Shown: positions 24,358-31,549, counted from the first letter of the stretch. The stretch is DNA of 39,846 nucleotides from a bacterium (GCA_024641325.1 JAHEDJ010000005.1:48817-88662), one strand, 5' to 3'. The notes: generated by a model not told the origin, from the letters alone. Translations and numbers: made by a program.

Positions 24358-24567
24358 TCAACGATCCCCAAGCAGGTACTTGCCCGCGACGCTGAGCGCA
24401 AACGACGACAACACAACGAATCCGGCAGCGGCTAACAGTCGGAATAGCCCGAGATTGAAGCCCGTGGCCTGTCCTCCCTCAGCAGGGATCGTGAGCGAGA
24501 ACAAGATCCCGACTATGCCGAACGAGACCGACGAGAAAACGAAGACCCTGGTGGCAATCTTCTGCAT
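24358..24567 (-). CDS. small two-TM membrane protein
   Basis: A 69-aa protein with two hydrophobic segments (about residues 8-28 and 42-62) joined by a short polar loop, and a C-terminal KYLLGDR tail. I do not recognise a family. It is the first gene of a two-gene transcript with the asparaginase-like gene, and its start has a leaderless-type -10 box on the reverse strand. Any role for it with the asparaginase is speculation. Confidence 0.7.
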   Translation of the reverse strand: MQKIATRVFVFSSVSFGIVGILFSLTIPAEGGQATGFNLGLFRLLAAAGFVVLSSFALSVAGKYLLGDR

Positions 24568-24573
24568 CTAATC

Positions 24574-24579
24574 ACCCTA
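24574..24579 (-). promoter_or_regulatory. -10 box TAGGGT, probable leaderless start (reverse strand)
   Basis: On the reverse strand TAGGGT lies 6 bases before the ATG at 24567, the same geometry as for many forward-strand genes here. It drives the small membrane protein and the asparaginase-like gene. Confidence 0.45.
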
Positions 24580-24660
24580 CCGTGGCCCAGCCCGCTCACG
24601 GCCACCGGCTGCCAATGGCCCCGCCGGTTGAGATGATCGTGAGCTGGAAGCTGGTCACAG

Positions 24661-24686
24661 GGGCGACTAGAGGGATATCGTCGCCC
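24661..24686. promoter_or_regulatory. 7-bp inverted repeat upstream of a lipoprotein promoter
   Basis: GGGCGAC and GTCGCCC are perfect inverted repeats separated by 12 bases. The right half ends 7 bases before the TAGTCT -10 box at 24694, so it covers the -35 position. This fits an operator for a dimeric regulator, but the repeat is short and no regulator is known. Confidence 0.35.
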
Positions 24687-24693
24687 TACCGGA

Positions 24694-24699
24694 TAGTCT
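24694..24699 (+). promoter_or_regulatory. -10 box TAGTCT, probable leaderless start
   Basis: TAGTCT ends 6 bases before the ATG at 24706. The intervening GACTGC has no ribosome binding site. A GTCGCCC inverted-repeat half lies where the -35 box would be. Confidence 0.5.
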
Positions 24700-24705
24700 G
24701 ACTGC

Positions 24706-25617
24706 ATGAAACACCTAGGTCTCTCTGTGACGCTCGTCCTGATCGTGGCTGCATGCAGCGGATCGCCCGAAGCAACCACCACTTCTGCCGGGGAATCGGC
24801 AGAAACGGTCCAAACGACCCTCGCCTCCACTTCAACTACCGCATTTCCGACCACCACCGGGCCGTCAACGACTACGACTGTGCCACCGGCAGCCGATACT
24901 TTCCTGATTGCCGGCAACACCTGTCTGCTGGGTTGGTGGGACGGCGATTGGCAAAGCGAGGGCCCGCCTCCTGCACTGGGCGGCGAGCAGTACCAAGTGG
25001 TCCGGCTCACCGAGCCGATCACAACGTCCGCCGGCACGGAGCCCCGTCCGTGGTGCGATCCGCTCGAGTTGCTCAACATAGAGTTCGATCCACAACTCCC
25101 CGGCGATTGGCAGGATCTCGATGCCATTGCGGTTCAGACTCTGGGAGACGTCCGTCCGCACAAGGTCGAGATGCTCTCTACGTCTCTAGACGCGTACATA
25201 GAGGCAACATCCAATCTCCTTACCGGCCGGGTCGCCGGCATCCCGGTGGTCAACCTCAAGCAGGTGATCCGCACCGATCTCGAAGGTGACGGGGTCGACG
25301 AGGTGGTCGTTGTCGCGAGCACAATGCCGGACGATCCCATCAACACCGCGGCGGGCGACTACACGATCGTCTATCTGCGCAAGATCCTGGACGGTGAGGT
25401 TGAGACGGCACTTTTGGGTGTCCAAGTTGTTGATGAAGCGGGGCCCTTCAGCTGGGTGCAACTCGGGGTGGCGGCGATCGCCGACCTGAACGGCGACGGT
25501 CGGATGGAGATAGTCCTGAACGGAAACGTATGGGAAGGCGCCTTCCTGCAAGCATTCGAATGGGTGGACAACGATCTAGGCCTTTTGGAAGTCCTGTCGT
25601 GTGGCTGCGGTGTTTGA
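24706..25617 (+). CDS. hypothetical lipoprotein with FG-GAP-like calcium loops
   Basis: A 303-aa secreted lipoprotein. Residues 1-18 form a signal peptide with lipobox VAAC, followed by a Thr/Ser/Pro-rich linker to about residue 65. The remainder contains two Asp-rich loops in strand context, DLEGDGVDEVVVV (about 190-202) and DLNGDGRMEIVLNG (about 262-275), like the calcium-binding loops of FG-GAP/VCBS beta-propeller repeats. It has five or so cysteines, including CGCG near the C-terminus. I do not recognise a specific family. It is probably surface-exposed, anchored to the membrane by lipid. The acyltransferase-3 gene follows 33 bases downstream and may be co-transcribed. Confidence 0.75.
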   Translation: MKHLGLSVTLVLIVAACSGSPEATTTSAGESAETVQTTLASTSTTAFPTTTGPSTTTTVPPAADTFLIAGNTCLLGWWDGDWQSEGPPPALGGEQYQVVRLTEPITTSAGTEPRPWCDPLELLNIEFDPQLPGDWQDLDAIAVQTLGDVRPHKVEMLSTSLDAYIEATSNLLTGRVAGIPVVNLKQVIRTDLEGDGVDEVVVVASTMPDDPINTAAGDYTIVYLRKILDGEVETALLGVQVVDEAGPFSWVQLGVAAIADLNGDGRMEIVLNGNVWEGAFLQAFEWVDNDLGLLEVLSCGCGV

Positions 25618-25650
25618 CGAACCCTGCGCAGCGGCGGCCGACCTGATGTG

Positions 25651-27129
25651 ATGGAGCGCGATCGTTTCATAGACGCGTTGCGGGTAGCCGCCGTTCTCGT
25701 TGTGGTGGCCGGTCACTGGACTGCCACCTCGGTGGTTTGGGAACCGGGACGACTGGTCGGCGACAGCGCTCTGTCGTTCGTACCCAAGAGCCACTACGCC
25801 ACCTGGTTGCTCCAGGTCATGCCGTTGCTGTTCTTCGTAGGGGGATTCGCCAACGCCCGATCACTTGCCCGGCACGATGGTCACTACCTCGCCTTTCTCA
25901 AGACCCGGTTGGAACGTCTTCTCAAACCGACGATCGTGTTTGTTGCCGTCTGGCTGGCAGTCGGATTGATTGCAGAGGCGCTCCCGTTGCAGCAGCCGAA
26001 TCTCCTGGATCGGGGGGCCGATATCGCCGCGTTGCCCTTCTGGTTCGTGGGTGTGTACGTCGTCGTTGTCGCCCTCGCCCCCTTCATGCATCGCCTGCAT
26101 GTGCGATGGGGTTGGCGAGCCGTGGCGGTCATGGCGGTGGGCGCACTCTGCATCGACGTGATCGTCTATCCCGTTGGAGTCGAAGCGATCGGTTTCGTCA
26201 ACTATGCCTTCGTTTGGCTGCTTCCTCACCAGTTGGGGTTCTTCTACGCGGACGGATCGCTGCGCCGCCTCCAGCCCCGGTTGTTGTGGGCATCTGCAGC
26301 GGCCGGACTGGGTTCCCTGATCATCCTCACGGAAGTATTCGAATATCCCGTGAGCATGATCATGGTGCCCGGGGAGGATCGGTGGAACAGTGATCCTCCG
26401 AGCGTTGCATTGGTGGGAGCCTCGATCCTCTTGATCAGCCTCGCTCTGCTGGCGCGGCCGGCCTTCTTACGCCGCCAAAGAACAAGCAGATGGATCGACC
26501 GGCTCAACAGGGTCCCGCTGTCGATGTATCTCTGGCACGTCAGCGCCATCTCGATTGCCGTGGCGATTCTCTACCCGCTCGGCTTCCCTCAACACGTCAT
26601 CGGATCAAGAGGATGGTGGCTCTGGCGACCCGTGTGGTTGTTGGTGCTTGCGGCCTCTCTCTTTGTCCTGGTGACACTGACGAAACGGTTCGAGATCCAC
26701 CCATCTCCCGACACCGTCCGACCAGAAGAGAGCGCACGCCTGATCTCGGCATCAGTTTTCGGAGTCCTTCTCGTTGCGGTCGCGCTGCTGGGTTTCGGGG
26801 TGACCGGTTTCAATCGACCGCTGGCCAACACCGGCGAGGGACTCCTGGGCCTCACCATGAACCCCCTCTCGAATGTCGTGCACCTGCTGCTCGGAGTTGC
26901 CGTCATGACCACCATCTATCGCGGGAGGCACTCGACCATCGTGACTGCTGCGGCGGGATTGTCTCTGCTCGTGCTGGGAGCCGTCGGCTGGGCTGAAGGG
27001 CTCGACCTGATCGGCGGCAACAGAGGGCTCGCAATCCTGAATCTGGTTCTTGGGGCGATCGGTACCGTTTCGGCGGTAATCCCGGTACGTACCACCCGGA
27101 CTCTTCCCATACGAAACGAAGGCCCCTAG
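25651..27129 (+). CDS. acyltransferase-3 family membrane protein
   Basis: A 492-aa polytopic membrane protein of the acyltransferase-3 family (OafA/NodX type). The N-terminal helix has the family hallmark DALRVAAVLVVVAGHW, with the conserved R11 and H22, and about ten to twelve further helices follow. Members transfer acyl groups (often acetyl) from cytoplasmic donors to sugars or lipids of the envelope; the acceptor cannot be predicted. The region after residue about 370 is unusually long, with three extra hydrophobic segments resembling a DUF4383-type tail (ending near residue 480). Start chosen at ATG 25651 (GTG 25648 is adjacent). The stop codon lies inside the terminator loop. Confidence 0.85.
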   Translation: MERDRFIDALRVAAVLVVVAGHWTATSVVWEPGRLVGDSALSFVPKSHYATWLLQVMPLLFFVGGFANARSLARHDGHYLAFLKTRLERLLKPTIVFVAVWLAVGLIAEALPLQQPNLLDRGADIAALPFWFVGVYVVVVALAPFMHRLHVRWGWRAVAVMAVGALCIDVIVYPVGVEAIGFVNYAFVWLLPHQLGFFYADGSLRRLQPRLLWASAAAGLGSLIILTEVFEYPVSMIMVPGEDRWNSDPPSVALVGASILLISLALLARPAFLRRQRTSRWIDRLNRVPLSMYLWHVSAISIAVAILYPLGFPQHVIGSRGWWLWRPVWLLVLAASLFVLVTLTKRFEIHPSPDTVRPEESARLISASVFGVLLVAVALLGFGVTGFNRPLANTGEGLLGLTMNPLSNVVHLLLGVAVMTTIYRGRHSTIVTAAAGLSLLVLGAVGWAEGLDLIGGNRGLAILNLVLGAIGTVSAVIPVRTTRTLPIRNEGP

Positions 27130-27140
27130 GGGGCCTTCGT
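27116..27140. terminator. terminator hairpin with the acyltransferase stop codon in its loop
   Basis: A perfect 11-bp stem (ACGAAGGCCCC/GGGGCCTTCGT) with a 3-base TAG loop. The TAG is the acyltransferase-3 stop codon. A short CTTT follows on the forward strand. On the reverse strand the hairpin comes 17 bases after the stop of the 35-codon ORF, so it could terminate both transcripts. Confidence 0.65.
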
Positions 27141-27157
27141 ACTTTGGCCTTCTCGAG

Positions 27158-27265
27158 CTAGTCGGCCTTGATGGAGCTAAAGACTCGATTGGGACGAAAC
27201 GCCCGCATCAGTTCGGAGCGGCGGGTCTGGTGGTAGGTCGTTCCCATGATTGGAATGCTCAACAT
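27158..27265 (-). CDS. 35-aa small ORF divergent from the peptide ligase
   Basis: This short reverse-strand ORF would encode 35 residues. Its ATG at 27265 is preceded by an AAGGAAG ribosome binding site at good spacing, and further upstream by tandem TTGACA boxes and an 11-bp-phased triple repeat. The peptide starts MLSIPIMGTTYHQTRRSELM and ends in a basic/polar part, SSIKAD. It is not recognisable as a known family. Because the divergent gene is a PGM1-type ligase, which in pheganomycin biosynthesis joins an unusual amino acid to a ribosomal precursor peptide, this may be a precursor peptide. That is inference: it could also be a regulatory leader or non-coding. Confidence 0.4.
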   Translation of the reverse strand: MLSIPIMGTTYHQTRRSELMRAFRPNRVFSSIKAD

Positions 27266-27294
27266 TTCGGTCTTCCTTCTCTTCGTGCTCTTGG

Positions 27295-27324
27295 TGATGT
27301 CATAATGATGTCATAATGATGTCA
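27295..27324. promoter_or_regulatory. three TGATGTCA repeats with 11-bp phasing
   Basis: TGATGTCA occurs at 27295-27302, 27306-27313 and 27317-27324, exactly 11 bp apart and so on the same helix face. The right edge overlaps TTGACA boxes read on the reverse strand (27320-27325 and 27328-27333), consistent with regulation of the 35-codon ORF. CATAAT on the forward strand between copies could be a -10 box for the ligase gene. Confidence 0.6.
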
Positions 27325-27411
27325 ACTTGTCAAGCGTTTTCTTCTCCCTAACCAACCTGATCGAAACCGGACGCAACAAGGGCTCCCGAAGCACCGCCTG
27401 CACCGGGGTGC

Positions 27412-27417
27412 TACTTT
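27412..27417 (+). promoter_or_regulatory. -10-like TACTTT upstream of the ligase gene
   Basis: TACTTT lies 23 bases before the ATG at 27441, followed by a GGGAGGGA ribosome binding site. It is one of two candidate -10 boxes for this gene; the other is CATAAT within the triple repeat. Confidence 0.3.
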
Positions 27418-27440
27418 CCCGTTCGACGAGGGAGGGACCC

Positions 27441-28973
27441 ATGAGCGACGTTCGCATCGACGTCACCGATCAGGACGAGTTCGACCGGCTTCAGGCCAAA
27501 CTCGTTCCCCTGTGGAGATCGATCGACCATTTCAACAAGGACGAGCAGACGGTTGTCGTCGTGCCGAGCGCCGAGGTCGACTACCCCCTCACGAGCAGCG
27601 ACCGGCAGGCCTACGAAGAGCGATTCCTCTTCCTGCTACTTCTGCTGCGGCAGCCTCGACTGCGGATGGTGTATGTAACGGGGCAGCCGATCAATCCGAC
27701 GATCGTCGACTACTACCTCAGCCTGTTGCCCGGCGTCATTCCCAGCCATGCGCGGCGTCGCTTGTTTCTGGTGTCGACACCCGACGCTTCTGCGGGGCCG
27801 CTCACCAACAAGCTGCTGGCCAACCCGGGGATCATCGCCCACATCAAATCGTTGATCTCAGACCCGGACAGAGCCCACATGATCCCCTTCTTCACCGGAT
27901 GGAACGACCGGGAGCTGTCCATGCGGCTGGGGATCCCGATGTACGGAGCCGACCCGCGCTACCTACCGCTCGGGACCAAGACGATGAGCCGCCTCCTCTT
28001 CGCGGAAGCCGGGATCACGCACCCGCTGGGGCGCGCCAATCTCTCGGGGGAATCGGATTTGCGCGATGCGATTCTGGAGATGCGATCCGAGCACCACTCA
28101 TTGAGCCGCGCCGTCGTGAAGCTGAACGAAGGAGTATCCGGCGGAGGCAACGCCGACCTCCGCCTGGATGGCCTGCCGGTTCCCGGAAGCGCCGGCGAAG
28201 CCGACGCCGTGCTGAGTCGCATAACCGCTATGCAGTTCGAGCTGGGAACCCTCAACTACGACGAATACATCGCGAAGCTCGCCGACGTCGGGGGCGTCGT
28301 CGAGGAACGGATAATGGCCGAAGAAGTCCGCAGCCCGAGCGTTCAGCTGCGGATAACCCCCCTCGGCGATGTAGAACTCCTTTCCACGCATGATCAGATA
28401 CTGGGCGGACCGAACGGTCAGACCTTTCTCGGTTCGCGATTTCCGGCCGATGCGGATTATGTGGTCGACATCAGCAAGCAGGCACGGGCGGTGGGGAAAC
28501 TGCTGGCCGACCGGGGAGTGCTGGGTCGGTTCGCGATCGACTTCGTCACCGCTCGCCGGGACGGCGGCAAGTGGAAGTCCTATGCGATCGAGATCAACCT
28601 CCGCAAGGGGGGAACCACCCATCCGTTCTTGACTCTTCAGTTCCTCACCGACGGGATGTACGACCCCGACACCGGGCACTTCACGGCCCCCGGCGGGCAC
28701 CAGAAGTTCTATGTCGCATCGGACCATGTCGAATCGCCCACCTACCGTGCCTTCACACCCGACGATCTATTCGATGTCGTGATGATGAACGATCTGCACT
28801 TCGACCAGACCCGCCAAACAGGAGTGGTATTCCACATGATGAGCGCACTTCCGGCGAGAGGTCTTGTTGGTATCACGGCAGTCGGCAACAGTCACGAGGA
28901 GGCCGATAAGCTCCACGCCGATGTCGTCCGCGCACTCGACGAGGCGGCGAGAGGTGCCACACTGACGGGATGA
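27441..28973 (+). CDS. PGM1-like ATP-grasp peptide ligase
   Basis: A 510-aa protein of the PGM1-related family (pre-ATP-grasp, ATP-grasp and PGM1 C-terminal domains). The ATP-grasp region has the nucleotide-binding VVKLNEGVSGGGNADLRL (about residues 228-245) and the metal-binding end AIEINLRKGGTTHPF (about 386-400). The C-terminal domain (about 410-500) contains the typical SPTYRAFTPDDLFD and FDQTRQTGVVFHMMSAL segments. PGM1 of the pheganomycin pathway uses ATP to form a peptide bond between a non-protein amino acid and a peptide; most relatives have unknown substrates. ATG 27441 follows GGGAGGGA; an in-frame upstream start (27327) is not supported. It overlaps the SDR gene by four bases. Confidence 0.85.
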   Translation: MSDVRIDVTDQDEFDRLQAKLVPLWRSIDHFNKDEQTVVVVPSAEVDYPLTSSDRQAYEERFLFLLLLLRQPRLRMVYVTGQPINPTIVDYYLSLLPGVIPSHARRRLFLVSTPDASAGPLTNKLLANPGIIAHIKSLISDPDRAHMIPFFTGWNDRELSMRLGIPMYGADPRYLPLGTKTMSRLLFAEAGITHPLGRANLSGESDLRDAILEMRSEHHSLSRAVVKLNEGVSGGGNADLRLDGLPVPGSAGEADAVLSRITAMQFELGTLNYDEYIAKLADVGGVVEERIMAEEVRSPSVQLRITPLGDVELLSTHDQILGGPNGQTFLGSRFPADADYVVDISKQARAVGKLLADRGVLGRFAIDFVTARRDGGKWKSYAIEINLRKGGTTHPFLTLQFLTDGMYDPDTGHFTAPGGHQKFYVASDHVESPTYRAFTPDDLFDVVMMNDLHFDQTRQTGVVFHMMSALPARGLVGITAVGNSHEEADKLHADVVRALDEAARGATLTG

Positions 28974-29614
28974 CTACAGGACGCATTCTCATAGTCGGAG
29001 CGAGTCGGGGGATCGGCCTCGGCCTGGTTCGCAGCTATCTGGACGACGGATGGACGGTTCACGCAACGACCCGCACACCCGAGGCGCCCGGAGAACTCGG
29101 TTCACTCGCTGGGCCGATATTCGTGCACGGTTTTGATGTGTTGGACGACACAGACGGGCTGGTCCCAGCCGTCGGCGGCCTCGATGTACTGATCCACAAC
29201 GCGGGGGTCGGTAGGGGGACACCGCGCGACCTCATGATGGCCGTCAACGCCGAGGCGCCGATTCGTGTCGTGCAGGCCTTTCTGGACGCCGGATCACTGA
29301 CAACCGGCGGAAGGGTGGTCATCGTCACTTCGCAAATGGGAGCGAGACGGGGAAGCACCGAGAGCCTCGGAGATTACGGCGACTCCAAGGCCGCCCTCAA
29401 CGACGAGTTCCGTGCCCGGGCCGATACCTGGGCCGAGCGGGGACTCGTCGCAGTCGTCGTACATCCCGGCTGGGTGCGCACCGACATGGGCGGCGAAGCG
29501 GCGCCACTCTCGATCGAAGAAAGCGCGGAGGGGATGCGAACCCTGATCGCGAGACTCGGCCCGGAAAATCACGGAGGGTTCTGGACCTGGGACGGTCGAG
29601 AACATCCGTGGTGA
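28970..29614 (+). CDS. short-chain dehydrogenase/reductase coupled to the ligase
   Basis: A 214-aa SDR with the cofactor motif GASRGIG (residues 9-15), NAG (about 77-79), a serine in VTSQMG and the catalytic YxxxK in DYGDSK. The start overlaps the ligase stop (ATGA), so the two are translated together. The pair may act on one product, with the SDR reducing a carbonyl before or after ligation; this is inferred from coupling only. The shorter-than-average C-terminus, ending WTWDGREHPW, is typical of the small SDR group that includes sepiapterin-reductase-like enzymes. It converges on the YczE-like gene with a 5-base gap. Confidence 0.87.
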   Translation: MTTGRILIVGASRGIGLGLVRSYLDDGWTVHATTRTPEAPGELGSLAGPIFVHGFDVLDDTDGLVPAVGGLDVLIHNAGVGRGTPRDLMMAVNAEAPIRVVQAFLDAGSLTTGGRVVIVTSQMGARRGSTESLGDYGDSKAALNDEFRARADTWAERGLVAVVVHPGWVRTDMGGEAAPLSIEESAEGMRTLIARLGPENHGGFWTWDGREHPW

Positions 29615-29619
29615 GCAGC

Positions 29620-30294
29620 TCAGTCCGCCGGCGCGACGAACGGGAGAGACAGTCGCCCTAGAAACAGCTGGACCAGTGGGCCGATCCCGAACGCGAACGC
29701 GACCGTACCCGCGCCCACGGTACCGCCCAGCAGCCATCCGACGCCGAGCACCGTCAGTTCGATGATCGCCCGTACGAGGCCAATCGGCCTCCCCGTCCTG
29801 CGGCTCAGTCCGGTCATCAAACCGTCCCGGGGCCCGGGGCCGAGGTGCACGCCGATGTAGTAACCCGAACCTATGGCGACGAGAACGAGTCCGCCCAGCA
29901 TCGCCAGCCAGCGCAGCGCCGAGCTATCCAGGCGATCCGGAAGCAGCCACAGACTCAGATCGATGACGACCCCGATGAAGATAACGTTCGCCAGGGTGCC
30001 GATGCCGAATCTCTCGCCGATCGGGAACCAGGCGATAAGCACAACCAGACCGGTGATGATGCCGACGGTCCCGATCGGAATACCGGTTCGCCCTGAGATT
30101 CCCTGGTGCATCACCTCCCATGGAGCCAGACCGAGATCGGCCACCACCATGAACGCAAGGCCGAGCCCGAAAAGGAACAGACCGAACATGAGCCGCGGGA
30201 AGCGGCGTCGCAGTTCGGCTCGGGGAGGTCGCGGCAGCATTGCGGCAGTTTCGGCGGTAGTAGGGCCAAACACAAGCTCGCTCAGAGCCACCAC
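29620..30294 (-). CDS. YczE/YyaS-family membrane protein
   Basis: A 224-aa membrane protein with about five helices. The family hallmarks are an early FGLFLFGLGLAFMVVADLGLAPWEVMHQGISGRTG region (a helix and polar loop) and a later YIGVHLGPGPRDGLMTGLSRRTG loop, a second copy of the same GxGPxDGL motif. The two halves are internally related. YczE-like proteins have no settled function, although one member aids surfactin production in Bacillus. The start could be GTG at 30294 or ATG at 30240, since neither has a good ribosome binding site. It is divergent from the CxCGIYA gene. Confidence 0.82.
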   Translation of the reverse strand: MVALSELVFGPTTAETAAMLPRPPRAELRRRFPRLMFGLFLFGLGLAFMVVADLGLAPWEVMHQGISGRTGIPIGTVGIITGLVVLIAWFPIGERFGIGTLANVIFIGVVIDLSLWLLPDRLDSSALRWLAMLGGLVLVAIGSGYYIGVHLGPGPRDGLMTGLSRRTGRPIGLVRAIIELTVLGVGWLLGGTVGAGTVAFAFGIGPLVQLFLGRLSLPFVAPAD

Positions 30295-30334
30295 AGCTCA
30301 ACTCATCGATGATGACGGTTATGAAGGGAGACCT

Positions 30335-30361
30335 CTGGCCCCTGGCCCCTGGCCCCTGGCC
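30335..30361. repeat. short tandem repeat CTGGCCC x ~4
   Basis: The 7-bp unit CTGGCCC is repeated three full times plus six bases in the gap between the divergent YczE-like and CxCGIYA genes. It may be a variable microsatellite; no function is assigned. Confidence 0.8.
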
Positions 30362-30411
30362 TACCAGCTCCAGCCCTCGTCTCTCGCCCGGTTGCGAGGC
30401 AGAACGTTCGG

Positions 30412-30417
30412 TAGTCT
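30412..30417 (+). promoter_or_regulatory. -10 box TAGTCT, probable leaderless start
   Basis: TAGTCT ends 9 bases before the ATG at 30427. GGTTGC about 16 bases upstream of it is a possible -35 box. Confidence 0.45.
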
Positions 30418-30426
30418 GAGGGTGAG

Positions 30427-31065
30427 ATGACCATCGATTGGATCGACAACCGGGTCGATGCGTTTCCGCCCACCGATCAGGATGGAGCCGGGCCACTCGT
30501 AGTCCTGAGGAGCTGGCTCGTCGTTGTGGAGAAGCTTCCGCTGAACCAACTGCGTCCGATGCTGACCGGGCTATACGGGTATCCGTGGCGAACCGATCGC
30601 CTGGACGCAAGGTGCACCGCCGCCAACCGGTTCGACAATGAGTTCACGCTGCCACCGCGAATCGAGCGCCACCACTCGACCGTTCCGGAGCCGAGTTGCA
30701 GCTGCGGCATATACGCGAACCGCGACGAAACCCCCGAGCCGGTTCGGCTGCGCTCTCCGGTCGGAGTACCCGTGGTTACCGGCTTTGTGGAGCTCTCCGG
30801 ACGCATCGTCACCGAATCGACCACCTACCGCGCCCAGAAAGCCTCCATCGTCGGGCCACTCACCCTTCACCCTGGCCGACCTCCGCTCACAGCGGCGCTT
30901 CTGCATCGGTCGATCAACCCGCAATGCGTGGCCACCGTCGGCGCCGGCTTCCAGGTCCGATGGGCCGGTCGTCCGACCGGAGAGAAATGGGTCGATTGGG
31001 CCGTGAGCACCTCCCGATCCCTGGCCGCCCGGTACGAGATCGAGGTTCTCGCCGCGCGCCCCTGA
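30427..31065 (+). CDS. hypothetical protein with a CxCGIYA motif
   Basis: A 212-aa soluble protein with no signal peptide or membrane helix. Near residues 91-97 it has CSCGIYA, a motif seen in uncharacterised actinobacterial proteins, where two cysteines might bind a metal or form a redox pair. The first 30 residues are acidic and glycine-rich. The second half (about 110-205) is beta-rich with Arg-rich turns. I cannot name the family. It has its own leaderless-type promoter, and the small membrane protein follows 97 bases downstream. Confidence 0.7.
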   Translation: MTIDWIDNRVDAFPPTDQDGAGPLVVLRSWLVVVEKLPLNQLRPMLTGLYGYPWRTDRLDARCTAANRFDNEFTLPPRIERHHSTVPEPSCSCGIYANRDETPEPVRLRSPVGVPVVTGFVELSGRIVTESTTYRAQKASIVGPLTLHPGRPPLTAALLHRSINPQCVATVGAGFQVRWAGRPTGEKWVDWAVSTSRSLAARYEIEVLAARP

Positions 31066-31151
31066 CCCGTTCCGACGACGAGTTTGTTGCGTATCGAACG
31101 AGACGGTGTCACCCCGGGTGAGATCGTGTCCGCCCGATCGCGTCGGTGCGA

Positions 31152-31157
31152 TACTGT
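31152..31157 (+). promoter_or_regulatory. -10 box TACTGT, probable leaderless start
   Basis: TACTGT ends 5 bases before the GTG at 31163, which favours that start over the in-frame GTG at 31106. Confidence 0.4.
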
Positions 31158-31162
31158 CAGAA

Positions 31163-31549
31163 GTGGAACACCCGACCGATCAACCGACGCAACAGTTGCG
31201 GGCTGAGTGGACACGCGCCGTGTCGTTCATCATCACAGCCCTGGGCATGATCGTGATGGCTTTCGTCCACTATCGCAGGAACACGGTTTGGTGGATGGTC
31301 GGCCTTTTCATCGCTCTGGTCGGAGTAATCGGCTTGCTCGGCTCCGCATCCAAGCTCGAGCCGGCAAGAGCCCTCTTTCGCTCCCTTCTTCGGCTTCGAC
31401 CGGCTGCAGCCATGGAGTTCCTGGTAGAGCTCAACCGGATTCCACCCATGGGTGCTCCGCACCGAACTCCGCGGATACTTGCAGCCATGTTCGGCGCGCT
31501 GGGAGGAGCTGCAGCCGTCCTCGTCATCGCTCGCCTGCTGACCATGTGA
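31163..31549 (+). CDS. small membrane protein coupled to a CREST hydrolase
   Basis: A 128-aa protein with two adjacent N-terminal membrane segments (about residues 19-37 and 41-58), a basic, amphipathic middle (RALFRSLLRLRPAAAMEFLVELNR) and a third hydrophobic segment at the C-terminus. I do not recognise a family. Its stop overlaps the GTG of the next gene by four bases, so it is probably translated with the CREST-type hydrolase and may be a subunit or regulator of it. A start at 31106 is possible, but the extra residues are Arg/Pro-rich and the -10 box would fall inside it. Confidence 0.65.
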   Translation: MEHPTDQPTQQLRAEWTRAVSFIITALGMIVMAFVHYRRNTVWWMVGLFIALVGVIGLLGSASKLEPARALFRSLLRLRPAAAMEFLVELNRIPPMGAPHRTPRILAAMFGALGGAAAVLVIARLLTM

